A DNA stretch of 32,007 nucleotides, taken from NCBI GenBank assembly GCA_031270205.1, contig JAISYA010000243.1:1-32007 (forward strand), written 5' to 3'. A program made the position numbers and the translations under genes. Under the pieces are notes generated by a model. It was not told the origin of the DNA. It saw only the letters and a list, made by a program, of their open reading frames with translations, and did not search any database. Each line of letters begins with the position of its first letter. The first letter of the stretch is position 1. This DNA comes from Treponema sp. Its GTDB lineage: Bacteria > Spirochaetota > Spirochaetia > Treponematales > Breznakiellaceae. This document shows positions 1-8,423 of the stretch, piece after piece.

Positions 1-167
1 CGCGTGAGGGAACAGGTAGCAGGGAGCAGGGAATTAACCGCGCGGTGTTCAACACACGGCGTCTGTCCGTTCCGCTAAGCCCATGCCTGAACACGGACGG
101 CGCGCACTTGCCAACGGCTTCCCGCTTCCGGCTTCTCACCTAATCGCGTCAGGAAAAAGAAGGTAGT

Positions 168-1259
168 ATGAACAAAGCGCGCTTTCGGATTAACGGCCGG
201 CAGGGAACCGCGGGGGATCGGAGAACAGGGGGCAAACCTGTTGTCTGTTATTTATTATTTATCATTTATGTATTATTTTGTTCGCCGCTTTCCGCCCAGT
301 ACCAGGGGTTTTCCCTGGGGATCGGCGCAGAGGGGAACGCCATCACGCTGATCGAGGGGATAGGGCTGGGCGGGCAGTTTGCCGTGGAGACCCGCCTTTC
401 CCGCCGCTTTGCTCTGGAGTTTCGCGCCGGGGTGTCGAGCCTCTTTTCCCAGACCCTGGACACCGCCTACTCCTTCATCGCCATGGAAGCCCTCGTGTAT
501 CCCCGGTGGTACTTTATCGCGCCGGAGGACCTGGCCGCGCCCGGCATTGAGCTGTTCGCCGGCGCGGGCGGCGGGGTTCTGGCGACGGTGAACAACCTGG
601 ATTTCCACGAGTCCCGGGGATCTCCGGAAGTGGCCGCCATTGCCGGGGCGCGGTTCCGCCTGCCGCACAATTTCTACGTGGAGCCTTATATCCGCGCCGG
701 CTATCCCACCCTGGTCTCCCTGGGCGTCATGGGCGGCCTCCGCTTTCCAGCGCCGGCGGAGGAAACGGTTGTGGAACGGGTGGTGGAACGGGTCGTAGAA
801 GTAGAACGGGTGGTGGAGAGGGCCGTTGAGCCGGTGGTGGAGACGGCGAGTGTCGAACAGGTGCTTACCGCCGCGGGTACAATACACAGCGTGTATTTTG
901 CCCCGGAGGTGGCGCGGTTTGACGGTCTTGAGGAGGCGGTTATCACCCAAAACGGGGAGACGCTGGAGGAGATCCTCAGGCTGCTTGAGGAAAACCCGCC
1001 GGTCCGGCTCCTGCTGGAAGGCCACGCGAACCCGGTGTACGGCACGGAGGAAGAACAGGAGCGGGAACTCCTGCCGTTGGCCGGGAACCGCCTGACGTAC
1101 GTGGTACAAACGCTCGTTGACCGCGGGGTGTCCCGGGAACGCCTCCTGACCGTCGCCTGGGGCGGGCGCTACCCTGCCGTGCCGAAGGAAGATCGGGAGA
1201 ACTGGAATCAAAACCGCCGGGTAGACATGCGGCTTCTGTTCCTGGCGCCGCCGGATTAA
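168..1259 (+). CDS. OmpA-family outer-membrane protein
   Basis: A 363-residue protein with an outer-membrane layout. A hydrophobic segment around residues 25-43 ends in SPLSAQ and looks like a signal peptide. A Gly/aromatic-rich region (about 45-195) resembles a small beta-barrel. A Val/Glu-rich linker with repeated VVERVVE units spans about 198-232. An OmpA C-terminal peptidoglycan-binding domain covers about 235-358, with the signature NRRVDMRLLF near the end and an LEGHANP segment before it. OmpA-type domains tether the outer membrane to peptidoglycan. The ATG follows AAGAAGG at good spacing. Oddly, about 25 polar residues precede the hydrophobic signal core and there is no later in-frame ATG before it. 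The gene appears to stand alone. The domain call is firm; the barrel's role is inferred. Confidence 0.85.
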   Translation: MNKARFRINGRQGTAGDRRTGGKPVVCYLLFIIYVLFCSPLSAQYQGFSLGIGAEGNAITLIEGIGLGGQFAVETRLSRRFALEFRAGVSSLFSQTLDTAYSFIAMEALVYPRWYFIAPEDLAAPGIELFAGAGGGVLATVNNLDFHESRGSPEVAAIAGARFRLPHNFYVEPYIRAGYPTLVSLGVMGGLRFPAPAEETVVERVVERVVEVERVVERAVEPVVETASVEQVLTAAGTIHSVYFAPEVARFDGLEEAVITQNGETLEEILRLLEENPPVRLLLEGHANPVYGTEEEQERELLPLAGNRLTYVVQTLVDRGVSRERLLTVAWGGRYPAVPKEDRENWNQNRRVDMRLLFLAPPD

Positions 1260-1408
1260 TATGCGCCGGCCAGGAATTCCGCTTGCGATTTAACCACGGC
1301 TGCGATTTAGCCACGGACAGAACAGCCGGAAGAAAAACCACGAAGGACACGGAGGCAGCACGGAGTTCTTGTTGCAAATCCGGTTTTTCCTCTTTAACAG
1401 GTAACAGA
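1260..1408. repeat. Intergenic stretch with two AACCACGG-type motifs
   Basis: The 149-base gap contains AACCACGG near 1293 and AACCACGAAGGACACGG near 1340. These resemble words in the hairpin at 6756-6836 and, inverted, at 11165-11181. No gene is visible. The phrase TAACAGGTAACAG just before the next ATG (about 1395-1407) echoes GAACAGGTAGCAG at about 10-22. They look like dispersed intergenic repeat debris; function unknown. Confidence 0.35.
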
Positions 1409-2383
1409 ATGTTCCGGTTCAGCCCCCTGCTTTTATGTTGTTTTCTGCTTTTCTCCTGCGCCGAAAAAGAGGTCGAAACGAAGGGGATTATTGTGGGCTT
1501 TTCCCAGATTGGAGCGGAGAGCGCCTGGCGGAACTGCAACACCCGCTCGGTGCAGGAGGCCGCCGCCGATGCGGGGATACAGCTGGTGTTTTTCAACGCC
1601 GAACAGAAACAGGAAAACCAGATCAAGGCTATCCGCTCCTTTATCGCCTATCAGGTTGACGTGATCGCCTTTGTACCCATTGTGTCCGACGGATGGGAAA
1701 ATGTGCTTGAGGAAGCCTCCGAAGCGGGGATTCCCGTGCTGATCTGCGACCGGGAAATTAATGTTGAAGACGAGAGCCTGTACGCCGGTTATCTGGGTAC
1801 GAATGCGATTCAGGAAGGGCGGAGTTCGGCGGAATACCTGTTGAAGGCATTTTCCGATTCGGAGACCGGGGAAGCGGCGGACAGGAAGCGTCCCGTGCGC
1901 ATTGTTGAATTGCGGGGGACCGAAGGTTCCTCGCCCGCGATTAAACGAGCCGAGGGTTTTCGGGAAGTACTTGCCGGAAATCCCGGTTTTGAAATTATTT
2001 ACAGCGCTTCCGGGGATTTTCTCCGCTCCAAAGGTTACGAGCTGATGTGCTCCATACTGGAAGATCTGGATGACATTGACGTTATCTATTCGCATAACGA
2101 CGGCATGACCCTCGGCGCGCTTGACGCCATGAAGGAACGGGGCATAAAGCCCGGCGGGGATATTATCATCGTAACCATCGATGCGGAACAGGCGGCCATT
2201 GACGCGCTGAAGCGGGGAGAGGTGAACTGCGTGGTGGAGTGCAATCCCAAGCAGGGGCCGGATATTATGAGCCTTGCCCTCCGGCTGGCCCGGGGGGAAT
2301 CCATCCCCCGTGTGATATACATGAACGAAGAAGTGTTTACTGAATGGGATGATCTTTCGTCCCTCGCGCCCAGAGGATACTGA
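1409..2383 (+). CDS. YtfQ-like sugar-binding lipoprotein, probable sensor component
   Basis: A 324-residue periplasmic binding protein of the LacI/ribose-binding fold, closest in character to galactofuranose-binding YtfQ (GFSQIGAESAWR, QKQENQIKAIRSFIA, then ICDREI). The start is ATG 1409 rather than an upstream TTG, because it gives a clean lipoprotein signal: a short hydrophobic stretch and lipobox LFSC with Cys17. Later motifs SHNDGMTLGALDAM and IDAEQAAIDALKRG fit the C-terminal lobe. Its stop codon shares one base with the start of the histidine kinase gene, so the two are translationally coupled. Lipid anchoring and linkage to the kinase suggest it presents sugar occupancy to the sensor rather than feeding the transporter, though transport cannot be excluded. 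It closely resembles the secreted protein encoded at 5661. Confidence 0.85.
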   Translation: MFRFSPLLLCCFLLFSCAEKEVETKGIIVGFSQIGAESAWRNCNTRSVQEAAADAGIQLVFFNAEQKQENQIKAIRSFIAYQVDVIAFVPIVSDGWENVLEEASEAGIPVLICDREINVEDESLYAGYLGTNAIQEGRSSAEYLLKAFSDSETGEAADRKRPVRIVELRGTEGSSPAIKRAEGFREVLAGNPGFEIIYSASGDFLRSKGYELMCSILEDLDDIDVIYSHNDGMTLGALDAMKERGIKPGGDIIIVTIDAEQAAIDALKRGEVNCVVECNPKQGPDIMSLALRLARGESIPRVIYMNEEVFTEWDDLSSLAPRGY

Positions 2384-3876
2384 TGGCACGGCGTCAGACG
2401 CTGCTGGAACGGCTTAAGTCTTTCCTTATCAGCGCCAGTATCATTAAAACCATCAAGACCTCCCATATTGTTATCATTGCCCTTCTTTTGGTTCCCCTGA
2501 TGCTGAGTATTGTGGTAACTTTCTACAATACGTTAAGCTACGACCGCCTGATCACCAACGTTGATAAGACCAACCGCCTTAACCGGATTGTAAAAACCGA
2601 TATTACCAATGAACTGTGGGATATTGTGGCGGGTAACAAATCATTCGCCGATGGAAACCAGTTTCGCATTATCAACCGAATCAATTCCGAGCTTGAGGAT
2701 ATTATGCGCACTACCAGGGCAACCGAAAACAGGCAGCTTCTGGAAGTCGCCGGCCGCGCCATGAATACCCTTACCCGTTATGTCAACCGGCTCGGCGATC
2801 AAATGGCAGAGCAATACCCGGTTATTGAAAACGAGCGTATGCTGGACGAAATCCGGGGCGTCTCGACACTGGTTTCGGAACTGCTGCAGGATTTTATTGT
2901 CAGGGAGATTGAATCCGCCGCGGAAGAAAACTTGCGGATAAAGGAACGGGCGATTATTATCAGTATCGTTGAATTGGTAATCATCATATTCGCCACCGTT
3001 TTCTCGGTATTTGTGCGGACTTCCGTGGCGCGGAGCGTCGACAAGTCCATCGGCTCTCTGGTTTCGCTTTCCTCTTCCATCGCCGAGGGAAACCTTGACG
3101 CCCGCGCGGACCTTCCCCGCGTACAGGAACTGGAGGCCCTTACCAAGGACCTCAACATAATGGCGGATAAAATCAAAACCCTCATTGATGAAAATATCCG
3201 GGAACAGCGGAATTTGCAAAAATCGGAGATGAAGGCTTTGCAGGCCCAGATCACCCCCCACTTTTTGTACAATACCCTGGATTCGATTGTCTGGCTTGCC
3301 GAGGGAAACCGGAACGAGCAGGTCATTTCCATAACGAGGGCTTTTTCGGACTTTTTCAGAATATCCCTCAACCGGGGTAATGAATGGGTGCAGGTGCGGA
3401 ACGAATTCAAGCACATCGAAAGTTACCTGACCATACAGAAAATACGTTACCGGGATATTCTTGATTATTCAATTGAGCATGAGCGCGAAATGGACGAGCG
3501 GATCATGCTTAAACTGCTCCTGCAGCCTTTGGTGGAAAACGCCCTGTACCACGGAATCAAAAACAAGCGGGGCAGGGGGATGATCAGCGCCAGAGGCTGG
3601 CGTGACGGCGGCTTTCTCTGCTTCAGCGTTGCGGATAACGGCATCGGCATGACGGGCGAGCAGCTGGCCTCGGTAAAGGAGCAGCTTGCCGGAATGCCGC
3701 AGCTTGCCCCCCCGGAGACCGGGGCGGAAACCCGCATATACGGACTTTACAATGTAGCAAAAAGACTGGAATTATACTATAACAGGACGGATCTCCTGGA
3801 CATTCAGAGTGTCTATAAAGAAGGAACTACGGTGAAGCTCCTCATTCCGCTGTCCGAGGCCTCACAAAATGTATAA
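2383..3876 (+). CDS. Sensor histidine kinase, YesM (LytS/His_kinase) type
   Basis: A 497-residue membrane kinase. TM1 is about residues 27-48, an external sensory region about 50-188, TM2 about 190-210, followed by a HAMP linker (about 211-265). The His_kinase motif QAQITPHFLYNTLDS holds the phospho-acceptor His293. The ATP-binding part shows LVENALYHG (N-box, about 383-391), DNGIGM (418-423) and IYGLYNVAKRL. This is the family that pairs with AraC-type YesN regulators in sugar control. It overlaps the upstream lipoprotein gene by one base and the downstream regulator gene by eight, so all three are one translational unit. The external domain is not a recognised sugar-binding fold, consistent with the lipoprotein supplying ligand recognition (inference). 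Confidence 0.92.
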   Translation: MARRQTLLERLKSFLISASIIKTIKTSHIVIIALLLVPLMLSIVVTFYNTLSYDRLITNVDKTNRLNRIVKTDITNELWDIVAGNKSFADGNQFRIINRINSELEDIMRTTRATENRQLLEVAGRAMNTLTRYVNRLGDQMAEQYPVIENERMLDEIRGVSTLVSELLQDFIVREIESAAEENLRIKERAIIISIVELVIIIFATVFSVFVRTSVARSVDKSIGSLVSLSSSIAEGNLDARADLPRVQELEALTKDLNIMADKIKTLIDENIREQRNLQKSEMKALQAQITPHFLYNTLDSIVWLAEGNRNEQVISITRAFSDFFRISLNRGNEWVQVRNEFKHIESYLTIQKIRYRDILDYSIEHEREMDERIMLKLLLQPLVENALYHGIKNKRGRGMISARGWRDGGFLCFSVADNGIGMTGEQLASVKEQLAGMPQLAPPETGAETRIYGLYNVAKRLELYYNRTDLLDIQSVYKEGTTVKLLIPLSEASQNV

Positions 3877-5485
3877 AGTGTTCCTGGTGGAGGATGAGAT
3901 CGTCGTCCGGGAAGGGATACGCAACAGTATCCCCTGGGACAAAACTCCCTATTCCCTGGCGGGCGAGGCGCCGGACGGCGAAATGGCCCTCTCCATGATT
4001 CAGGACATCAAGCCGGACATTCTCATCACCGACATTCGTATGCCTTTTATGGACGGTCTTGCCCTTTCCCGGATTGTCAAAAAAACCCTGCCGTGGATCA
4101 AAATCATTATCCTCTCCGGCCACGACGAATTTGAGTACGCGCGGGAGGCCATTTCCGTCGGGGTTGAGGAATATCTCCTAAAACCGGTTTCCGCCCGTGA
4201 CATGATCGCCACACTGGACAGGATCACCAAACGCATTGACGAGGAAAAAGAAAGACTGCTCAACATCGAAAAACTGAAAGCCCAGGCCCGTTCCTCCGCG
4301 GATATTTTGCGGGACAAATGGCTGTCCGATTTTATGAAAGGCAGAATTCCCGCGGTTGACGCCATTGAAAAGGGAAGGGAATTCGGCGTTGACCTTTTGG
4401 CCCGTTCCTATATTGTCCTTGTCGCGGGTATAGTGAGTCCCGCGGAAAAGGAAGAACAGCTTATTTCGGTGAAGATCATCCTCCTTGCCATAATGGAAAA
4501 GTACGCCAACAGCGTCTGGTTTTCGGAAAATGATAAACAATTTGTAATAATCCTTAAGGAAATGCCGAACAACGTGACGGGAGGCGATTCGCGCGCCGCG
4601 ACAGAGGAATTGGCCTATGCCATAGCCCAGGCCTTCAAGTACGAGGCGGAGCGGAACACCGGGTGCAGGGTGATGGTAGGCATAGGGCCGGTAACGGAAA
4701 GAATCGGCGAAATAGCAAAATCCTGTTCAGTTGCGCGGAAAATCGTTAATTACGGCATCGGTAAAGGGCTTGCGCAGATTGCCGACAGCAGCCTGCTTCC
4801 CAAAGAAGGTGATGATTTTGATCCCTCGCCGCTGCTCAATATTGACGGCGACATGTTCCTGACCAAGCTGAAATACGCCGCCAAAAAAGACATTGATTCC
4901 ATCATACAGGAATACACCAAAGGGCTGGGGAGTAATTTCAGCGAAAACCAAATGCTGGGCTATTTTGTTCTCGGCGAGATAATCGTGGCGGCGTCAAAAA
5001 TCGTGGAGGCCATGGGCGGGGATATCAGAAAAATTGCCCCTTTCAGCCTGAACCAGGAAGACATTCAGCATATCGTAAATTCCAGGGGGCTGTTTTTTGA
5101 AAAGGTGAAAGCGCTGCTGTCCGCCGTAATTGAATACCGTGACGCCCACACAAAGGGCAGGTACCAGTCGGTAATTGTAAAAGCCCGTGAATACATCGAC
5201 CGGAATTTTACCGCCGCGGATATATCCCTCTATTCTACCGCTTCCCATGTGGGGATCAGTCCCAACCATTTGAGCACGGTCTTTGCCCAGGAAACCGGGG
5301 AAAATTTTATCGAGTATCTTACGCGGGTGCGGATGGAAAAGGCAAAGCAGCTTTTACAGGATACCGCCATGAAAAGCGCCGACATCGCGTATGAGACCGG
5401 TTTCAGCGATCCCCATTATTTCAGCTATATCTTCAAGAAAAATACCGGCCTCTCTCCCAGGGAATTCCGTCTTTCGCGGCAGTAG
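3869..5485 (+). CDS. Response regulator, YesN type with AraC DNA-binding domain
   Basis: A 538-residue regulator. The N-terminal receiver domain (1-120) has acidic residues in VEDE, phospho-acceptor Asp55 in ITDIRMP, and Lys105 in LLKPV. A middle region (about 130-420) of unassigned fold is typical of this subfamily. The C-terminal AraC-type double helix-turn-helix starts near 434 and ends with the signature IAYETGFSDPHYFSYIFKKNTGLSPREFR. It is cotranslated with the kinase (8-base overlap). It most likely activates the sugar-uptake genes that start at 5661, where a direct repeat with 22-bp spacing lies upstream. The target is inferred from position. Confidence 0.92.
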   Translation: MYKVFLVEDEIVVREGIRNSIPWDKTPYSLAGEAPDGEMALSMIQDIKPDILITDIRMPFMDGLALSRIVKKTLPWIKIIILSGHDEFEYAREAISVGVEEYLLKPVSARDMIATLDRITKRIDEEKERLLNIEKLKAQARSSADILRDKWLSDFMKGRIPAVDAIEKGREFGVDLLARSYIVLVAGIVSPAEKEEQLISVKIILLAIMEKYANSVWFSENDKQFVIILKEMPNNVTGGDSRAATEELAYAIAQAFKYEAERNTGCRVMVGIGPVTERIGEIAKSCSVARKIVNYGIGKGLAQIADSSLLPKEGDDFDPSPLLNIDGDMFLTKLKYAAKKDIDSIIQEYTKGLGSNFSENQMLGYFVLGEIIVAASKIVEAMGGDIRKIAPFSLNQEDIQHIVNSRGLFFEKVKALLSAVIEYRDAHTKGRYQSVIVKAREYIDRNFTAADISLYSTASHVGISPNHLSTVFAQETGENFIEYLTRVRMEKAKQLLQDTAMKSADIAYETGFSDPHYFSYIFKKNTGLSPREFRLSRQ

Positions 5486-5491
5486 CGCAGG

Positions 5492-5526
5492 TTCGTAAAA
5501 AAATTAACCGAAATTCGTAAAAAAAT
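5492..5526 (+). promoter_or_regulatory. Direct repeat, candidate response-regulator binding site
   Basis: Two copies of TTCGTAAAAAAAT start at 5492 and 5514, so they are 22 bp apart, about two helical turns. This is the usual arrangement for AraC-family activators, which bind paired direct repeats. The site lies just after the AraC regulator gene and about 135-170 bp before the binding-protein ATG. Binding is not shown. Confidence 0.45.
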
Positions 5527-5586
5527 CAAGTTTTTTTCCGGGTTTGGCGTTTTTCATCCTGAAACATAAAAATTTGAATGAAAATG

Positions 5587-5630
5587 CATAATAAAAATCA
5601 TGTACTAAAACCGAAACCTCGCTGTAATAT
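5587..5630 (+). promoter_or_regulatory. Candidate -10 boxes for the sugar-uptake operon
   Basis: CATAAT (5587-5592) and TAATAT (5625-5630) are plausible -10 elements in an AT-rich leader. Neither has a good -35 at the usual distance, which would suit an activator-dependent promoter. A GGAGG ribosome site lies just before the ATG at 5661. Which box is used cannot be decided by eye. Confidence 0.3.
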
Positions 5631-5660
5631 AACGCATATCAATTTTTATGGAGGAAAGAA

Positions 5661-6731
5661 ATGAAAAAACTATTGGCCATTCTCCTGGTACTGGCTGTAG
5701 CGTCAATGGCGTTTGCCGGCGGCGGCGGTCAGCAGGGCGGAGCGAGTTCGGGCGGCGTGACCCGGGGCATGAATCGCAAGATCGTTATGGGTTATTCCCA
5801 GATCGGCGCGGAATCCGAATGGCGTACCGCATGTACCAATTCGGTTCAGGCGGCGGCGAAAGAGTGGAATATCGACCTGCGCTTCTCCGATGCCCAGCAG
5901 CAGCAGCAAAACCAGCTCCAGGCAATCCGTACCTTCATTCAGCAGAAGGTTGACATTATCGCCTTTACCCCCGTGGTTGAAACCGGCTGGGAAGCGATAC
6001 TCAAGGAATGTCTTGACGCGGGTATCCCCACGATCTGCGTAGACCGCAGCATTGAAGGATCGGATCGCAAAGCCGCCAATCCCAACGACATGACCGATCC
6101 GGACAACTGGTTTACCTGCTTTATCGGATCCGATATGGAACAGGAAGGAAACCGGGTGGCCAAATGGATGACGGCTAACGTTCCCAAACTTAAACCAGGC
6201 AAGAGCGTTTACAACATCGCCGAATTGCAGGGCACCGTCGGTTCCTCTGCCATGACCGGCCGTTTCAAGGGTTTCCGCGACACACTGGGGATTCCCGCCG
6301 CCACCGCGCTGGGAACCAGCTCCGACGGCAAATACAAAATCATCCTGAGCCAGACCGGCGATTTTACCCGCGCCCAGGGCAAGCAGGTCATGGAAGCTTT
6401 CCTGAAATCCAACCCCAACGACATTGATGTGCTCTTTGCCCACAATGACGACATGGCCATCGGCGCCATCCAGGCCATTCAGGAAGCCGGCAAAGTGCCC
6501 GCCAAAGATATCATTATCATCGGCGTAGACGCTGTCAAGGGCGCCTTTGAGGCAATGGTCGCGGGCACGATGAACGCGTCCATCGAGTGTAACCCCCTGC
6601 TTGGTCCCCAGGTAATGGAAACCGCCGTGAAGATCCTCAACAAGCAGGCGGTCGAAAAGTGGGTCGTTTCCAATGAGAGCGACTACGACCAGACCAACGC
6701 CGCGGCGGCCTTCCCCTCCCGGCAGTATTAG
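5661..6731 (+). CDS. ytfQ: Secreted sugar-binding protein of ABC transporter, YtfQ-like
   Basis: A 356-residue periplasmic binding protein. The signal peptide is cleaved probably after AFA (residue 19), leaving a Gly-rich mature start without a lipobox Cys. Family motifs include GYSQIGAESEWR, QQQNQLQAIRTFI, CVDRSI, AHNDDMAIGAIQAI and GVDAVKGAFEAM. These match the galactofuranose-binding YtfQ group within the ribose-binding superfamily, although the true ligand could be another pentose or hexose. A strong AGGAGG-like site precedes ATG 5661. It is followed by the matching ATPase and two permeases, so it delivers the sugar to that importer. It resembles the lipoprotein at 1409 over most of its length, pointing to a duplication with split roles. 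Confidence 0.88.
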   Translation: MKKLLAILLVLAVASMAFAGGGGQQGGASSGGVTRGMNRKIVMGYSQIGAESEWRTACTNSVQAAAKEWNIDLRFSDAQQQQQNQLQAIRTFIQQKVDIIAFTPVVETGWEAILKECLDAGIPTICVDRSIEGSDRKAANPNDMTDPDNWFTCFIGSDMEQEGNRVAKWMTANVPKLKPGKSVYNIAELQGTVGSSAMTGRFKGFRDTLGIPAATALGTSSDGKYKIILSQTGDFTRAQGKQVMEAFLKSNPNDIDVLFAHNDDMAIGAIQAIQEAGKVPAKDIIIIGVDAVKGAFEAMVAGTMNASIECNPLLGPQVMETAVKILNKQAVEKWVVSNESDYDQTNAAAAFPSRQY

Positions 6732-6755
6732 TTTATTTGTTAAGGAAGGAATTGT

Positions 6756-6848
6756 AACCACGGACCGCACAGAAGAGCAGGAAAAGGCCGGAAACTGTTG
6801 TTTTGCCTGTTTTCTTCGTCTGTGTGGTCTGTGGTTTTTCTTCTTTGG
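6756..6848 (+). terminator. Strong hairpin with U-rich tail between binding protein and ATPase genes
   Basis: AACCACGGACCGCACAGA (6756-6773) pairs with 6819-6836 along all 18 positions, two of them G-U, leaving a 45-base loop. A U-rich run (TTTTTCTTCTTT) follows directly. As RNA this could act as a partial terminator or a 3' stabiliser, giving more binding protein than membrane components. The arms share the AACCACGGA word with other gaps in this window. Confidence 0.6.
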
Positions 6849-6899
6849 CGCTTTATACTTTTGGTTTTTTATGATATTATTTTCTAAAGGGGAAGGAAT

Positions 6900-8414
6900 A
6901 TGGAACCCAACGCCATTTTACAGATGTCCGGTATAGACATACAATTTCCCGGCGTTCACGCCCTTGACCATGTGGATTTTACCCTGCGGAAAAACGAAAT
7001 CCATTCAATCATGGGGGAAAACGGGGCGGGTAAATCCACCCTGATAAAGGTACTAACCGGAGTATATAAAAAAGACAGCGGGACCATGCTCCTTGAAGGG
7101 AACGATTTCAACCCCGCAAGCCCTCTTGAGGCCCGCCAGCATGGGGTCAATTCGGTATATCAGGAAATCAACCTCTGCGACAATTTAAGCGTCGCGGAAA
7201 ACATATACGCCGGGCGGCAGGAAACCCGCTTCGGCAAAATAAACTGGAAAAAAATTAAAACCGGCGCCGGAGAAGCCCTCATGCGGCTTAATGTCGATAT
7301 TGACGTCAGCAAGCTGCTGGGTTCCTATTCGGTGGCGATTAAGCAGATGATCGCCATTGCCCGCGCGGTGGACATGAATTCCAGAGTTCTCATTCTGGAC
7401 GAACCCACATCGAGTCTTGACCGGCCCGAGGTTGAACAGCTCTTTACCACCGTCCGCAAACTTCGGGACGACGGGCTTTCGGTCATATTCATATCCCACT
7501 TCCTCGATCAGGTCTACGAACTCTGCGACCGGGTTACGGTGCTGCGAAACGGAAAACTCATCGGCGAATACGTGTTGAGCGAACTTCCAAAACTGGAGCT
7601 GGTTTCCAAGATGGTGGGCAGGGATTTTTCAACGCTGGAAAAACGGAAAAAAAATCAAAATATCAGGGAAAGCAACGAAGTATTTATTGAGGCAAAAAGC
7701 CTGGGGAAAAAATATACCGTCCAGCCCTTTGACCTTGTTATCAGAAAAGGCGAAACCCTGGGACTTGCGGGGCTGCTTGGTTCGGGGCGGACCGAAGTGG
7801 CGAATTTGCTGTTCGGCATTGACGAAGCCGATTCGGGGGAACTGCTGCTTGAAAAAAAGAAATGGACATTCAGGAAACCCAAAGACGCGATAAATCACCT
7901 TATCGCCTTTTGCCCCGAAGACCGGAAAAAGAACGGCCTTATCCACGAGCTGTCGGTCCGGGAAAACATCATCCTTGCCCTGCAGGCAAAGCAGGGGATA
8001 TTTAAGTACCTGCCCCTAAAAAAGCAGGCGGAGATAGCGGCGGAATATATCCAAAAGCTGGGGATTGTTACGCCGGGAGCGGACGTGCCGGTGGGGAACC
8101 TTTCAGGCGGCAACCAGCAGAAAGTGATCCTCGCCCGCTGGCTCGTGACGAATCCGGCGCTGCTTATTCTGGACGAGCCGACACGGGGTATTGATGTCGC
8201 GGCCAAGGCGGAAATCATGAACCTGGCCATGCAGCTCTGCGGCGAGGGCATGTCCCTGGTTTTCATTTCTTCCGAGATAGAAGAAGTTATCCGCTGTTCC
8301 GATCGTATCGCGGTCATGCGGGACCGGAAGAAAATTGCCGAAATAGCGGGGGAAGATATGGATGAGGAAAAAATACTGAAAACCATAGCGGCCGATACCG
8401 GCGGGGCGGCGTAG
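6900..8414 (+). CDS. ytfR: Sugar ABC transporter ATPase with two nucleotide-binding domains, YtfR-like
   Basis: A 504-residue tandem ATPase of the ribose/galactofuranose class. Domain 1 has Walker A GENGAGKST (39-47) and Walker B LILDEP (Asp167, Glu168). Domain 2 starts with the degenerate P-loop GLLGSGRTEV that is normal in this class, and has LSGGNQQ (401-407) and LILDEP (Asp425, Glu426). It powers import through the two permeases encoded just downstream. ATG 6900 follows GGGGAAGGA at good spacing. It lies 168 bases after the binding-protein gene, across a strong hairpin, and nine bases before the next gene. The class is certain; the exact sugar is inferred from the YtfQ-like binding protein. 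Confidence 0.92.
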   Translation: MEPNAILQMSGIDIQFPGVHALDHVDFTLRKNEIHSIMGENGAGKSTLIKVLTGVYKKDSGTMLLEGNDFNPASPLEARQHGVNSVYQEINLCDNLSVAENIYAGRQETRFGKINWKKIKTGAGEALMRLNVDIDVSKLLGSYSVAIKQMIAIARAVDMNSRVLILDEPTSSLDRPEVEQLFTTVRKLRDDGLSVIFISHFLDQVYELCDRVTVLRNGKLIGEYVLSELPKLELVSKMVGRDFSTLEKRKKNQNIRESNEVFIEAKSLGKKYTVQPFDLVIRKGETLGLAGLLGSGRTEVANLLFGIDEADSGELLLEKKKWTFRKPKDAINHLIAFCPEDRKKNGLIHELSVRENIILALQAKQGIFKYLPLKKQAEIAAEYIQKLGIVTPGADVPVGNLSGGNQQKVILARWLVTNPALLILDEPTRGIDVAAKAEIMNLAMQLCGEGMSLVFISSEIEEVIRCSDRIAVMRDRKKIAEIAGEDMDEEKILKTIAADTGGAA

Positions 8415-8423
8415 GAGGCGGAC

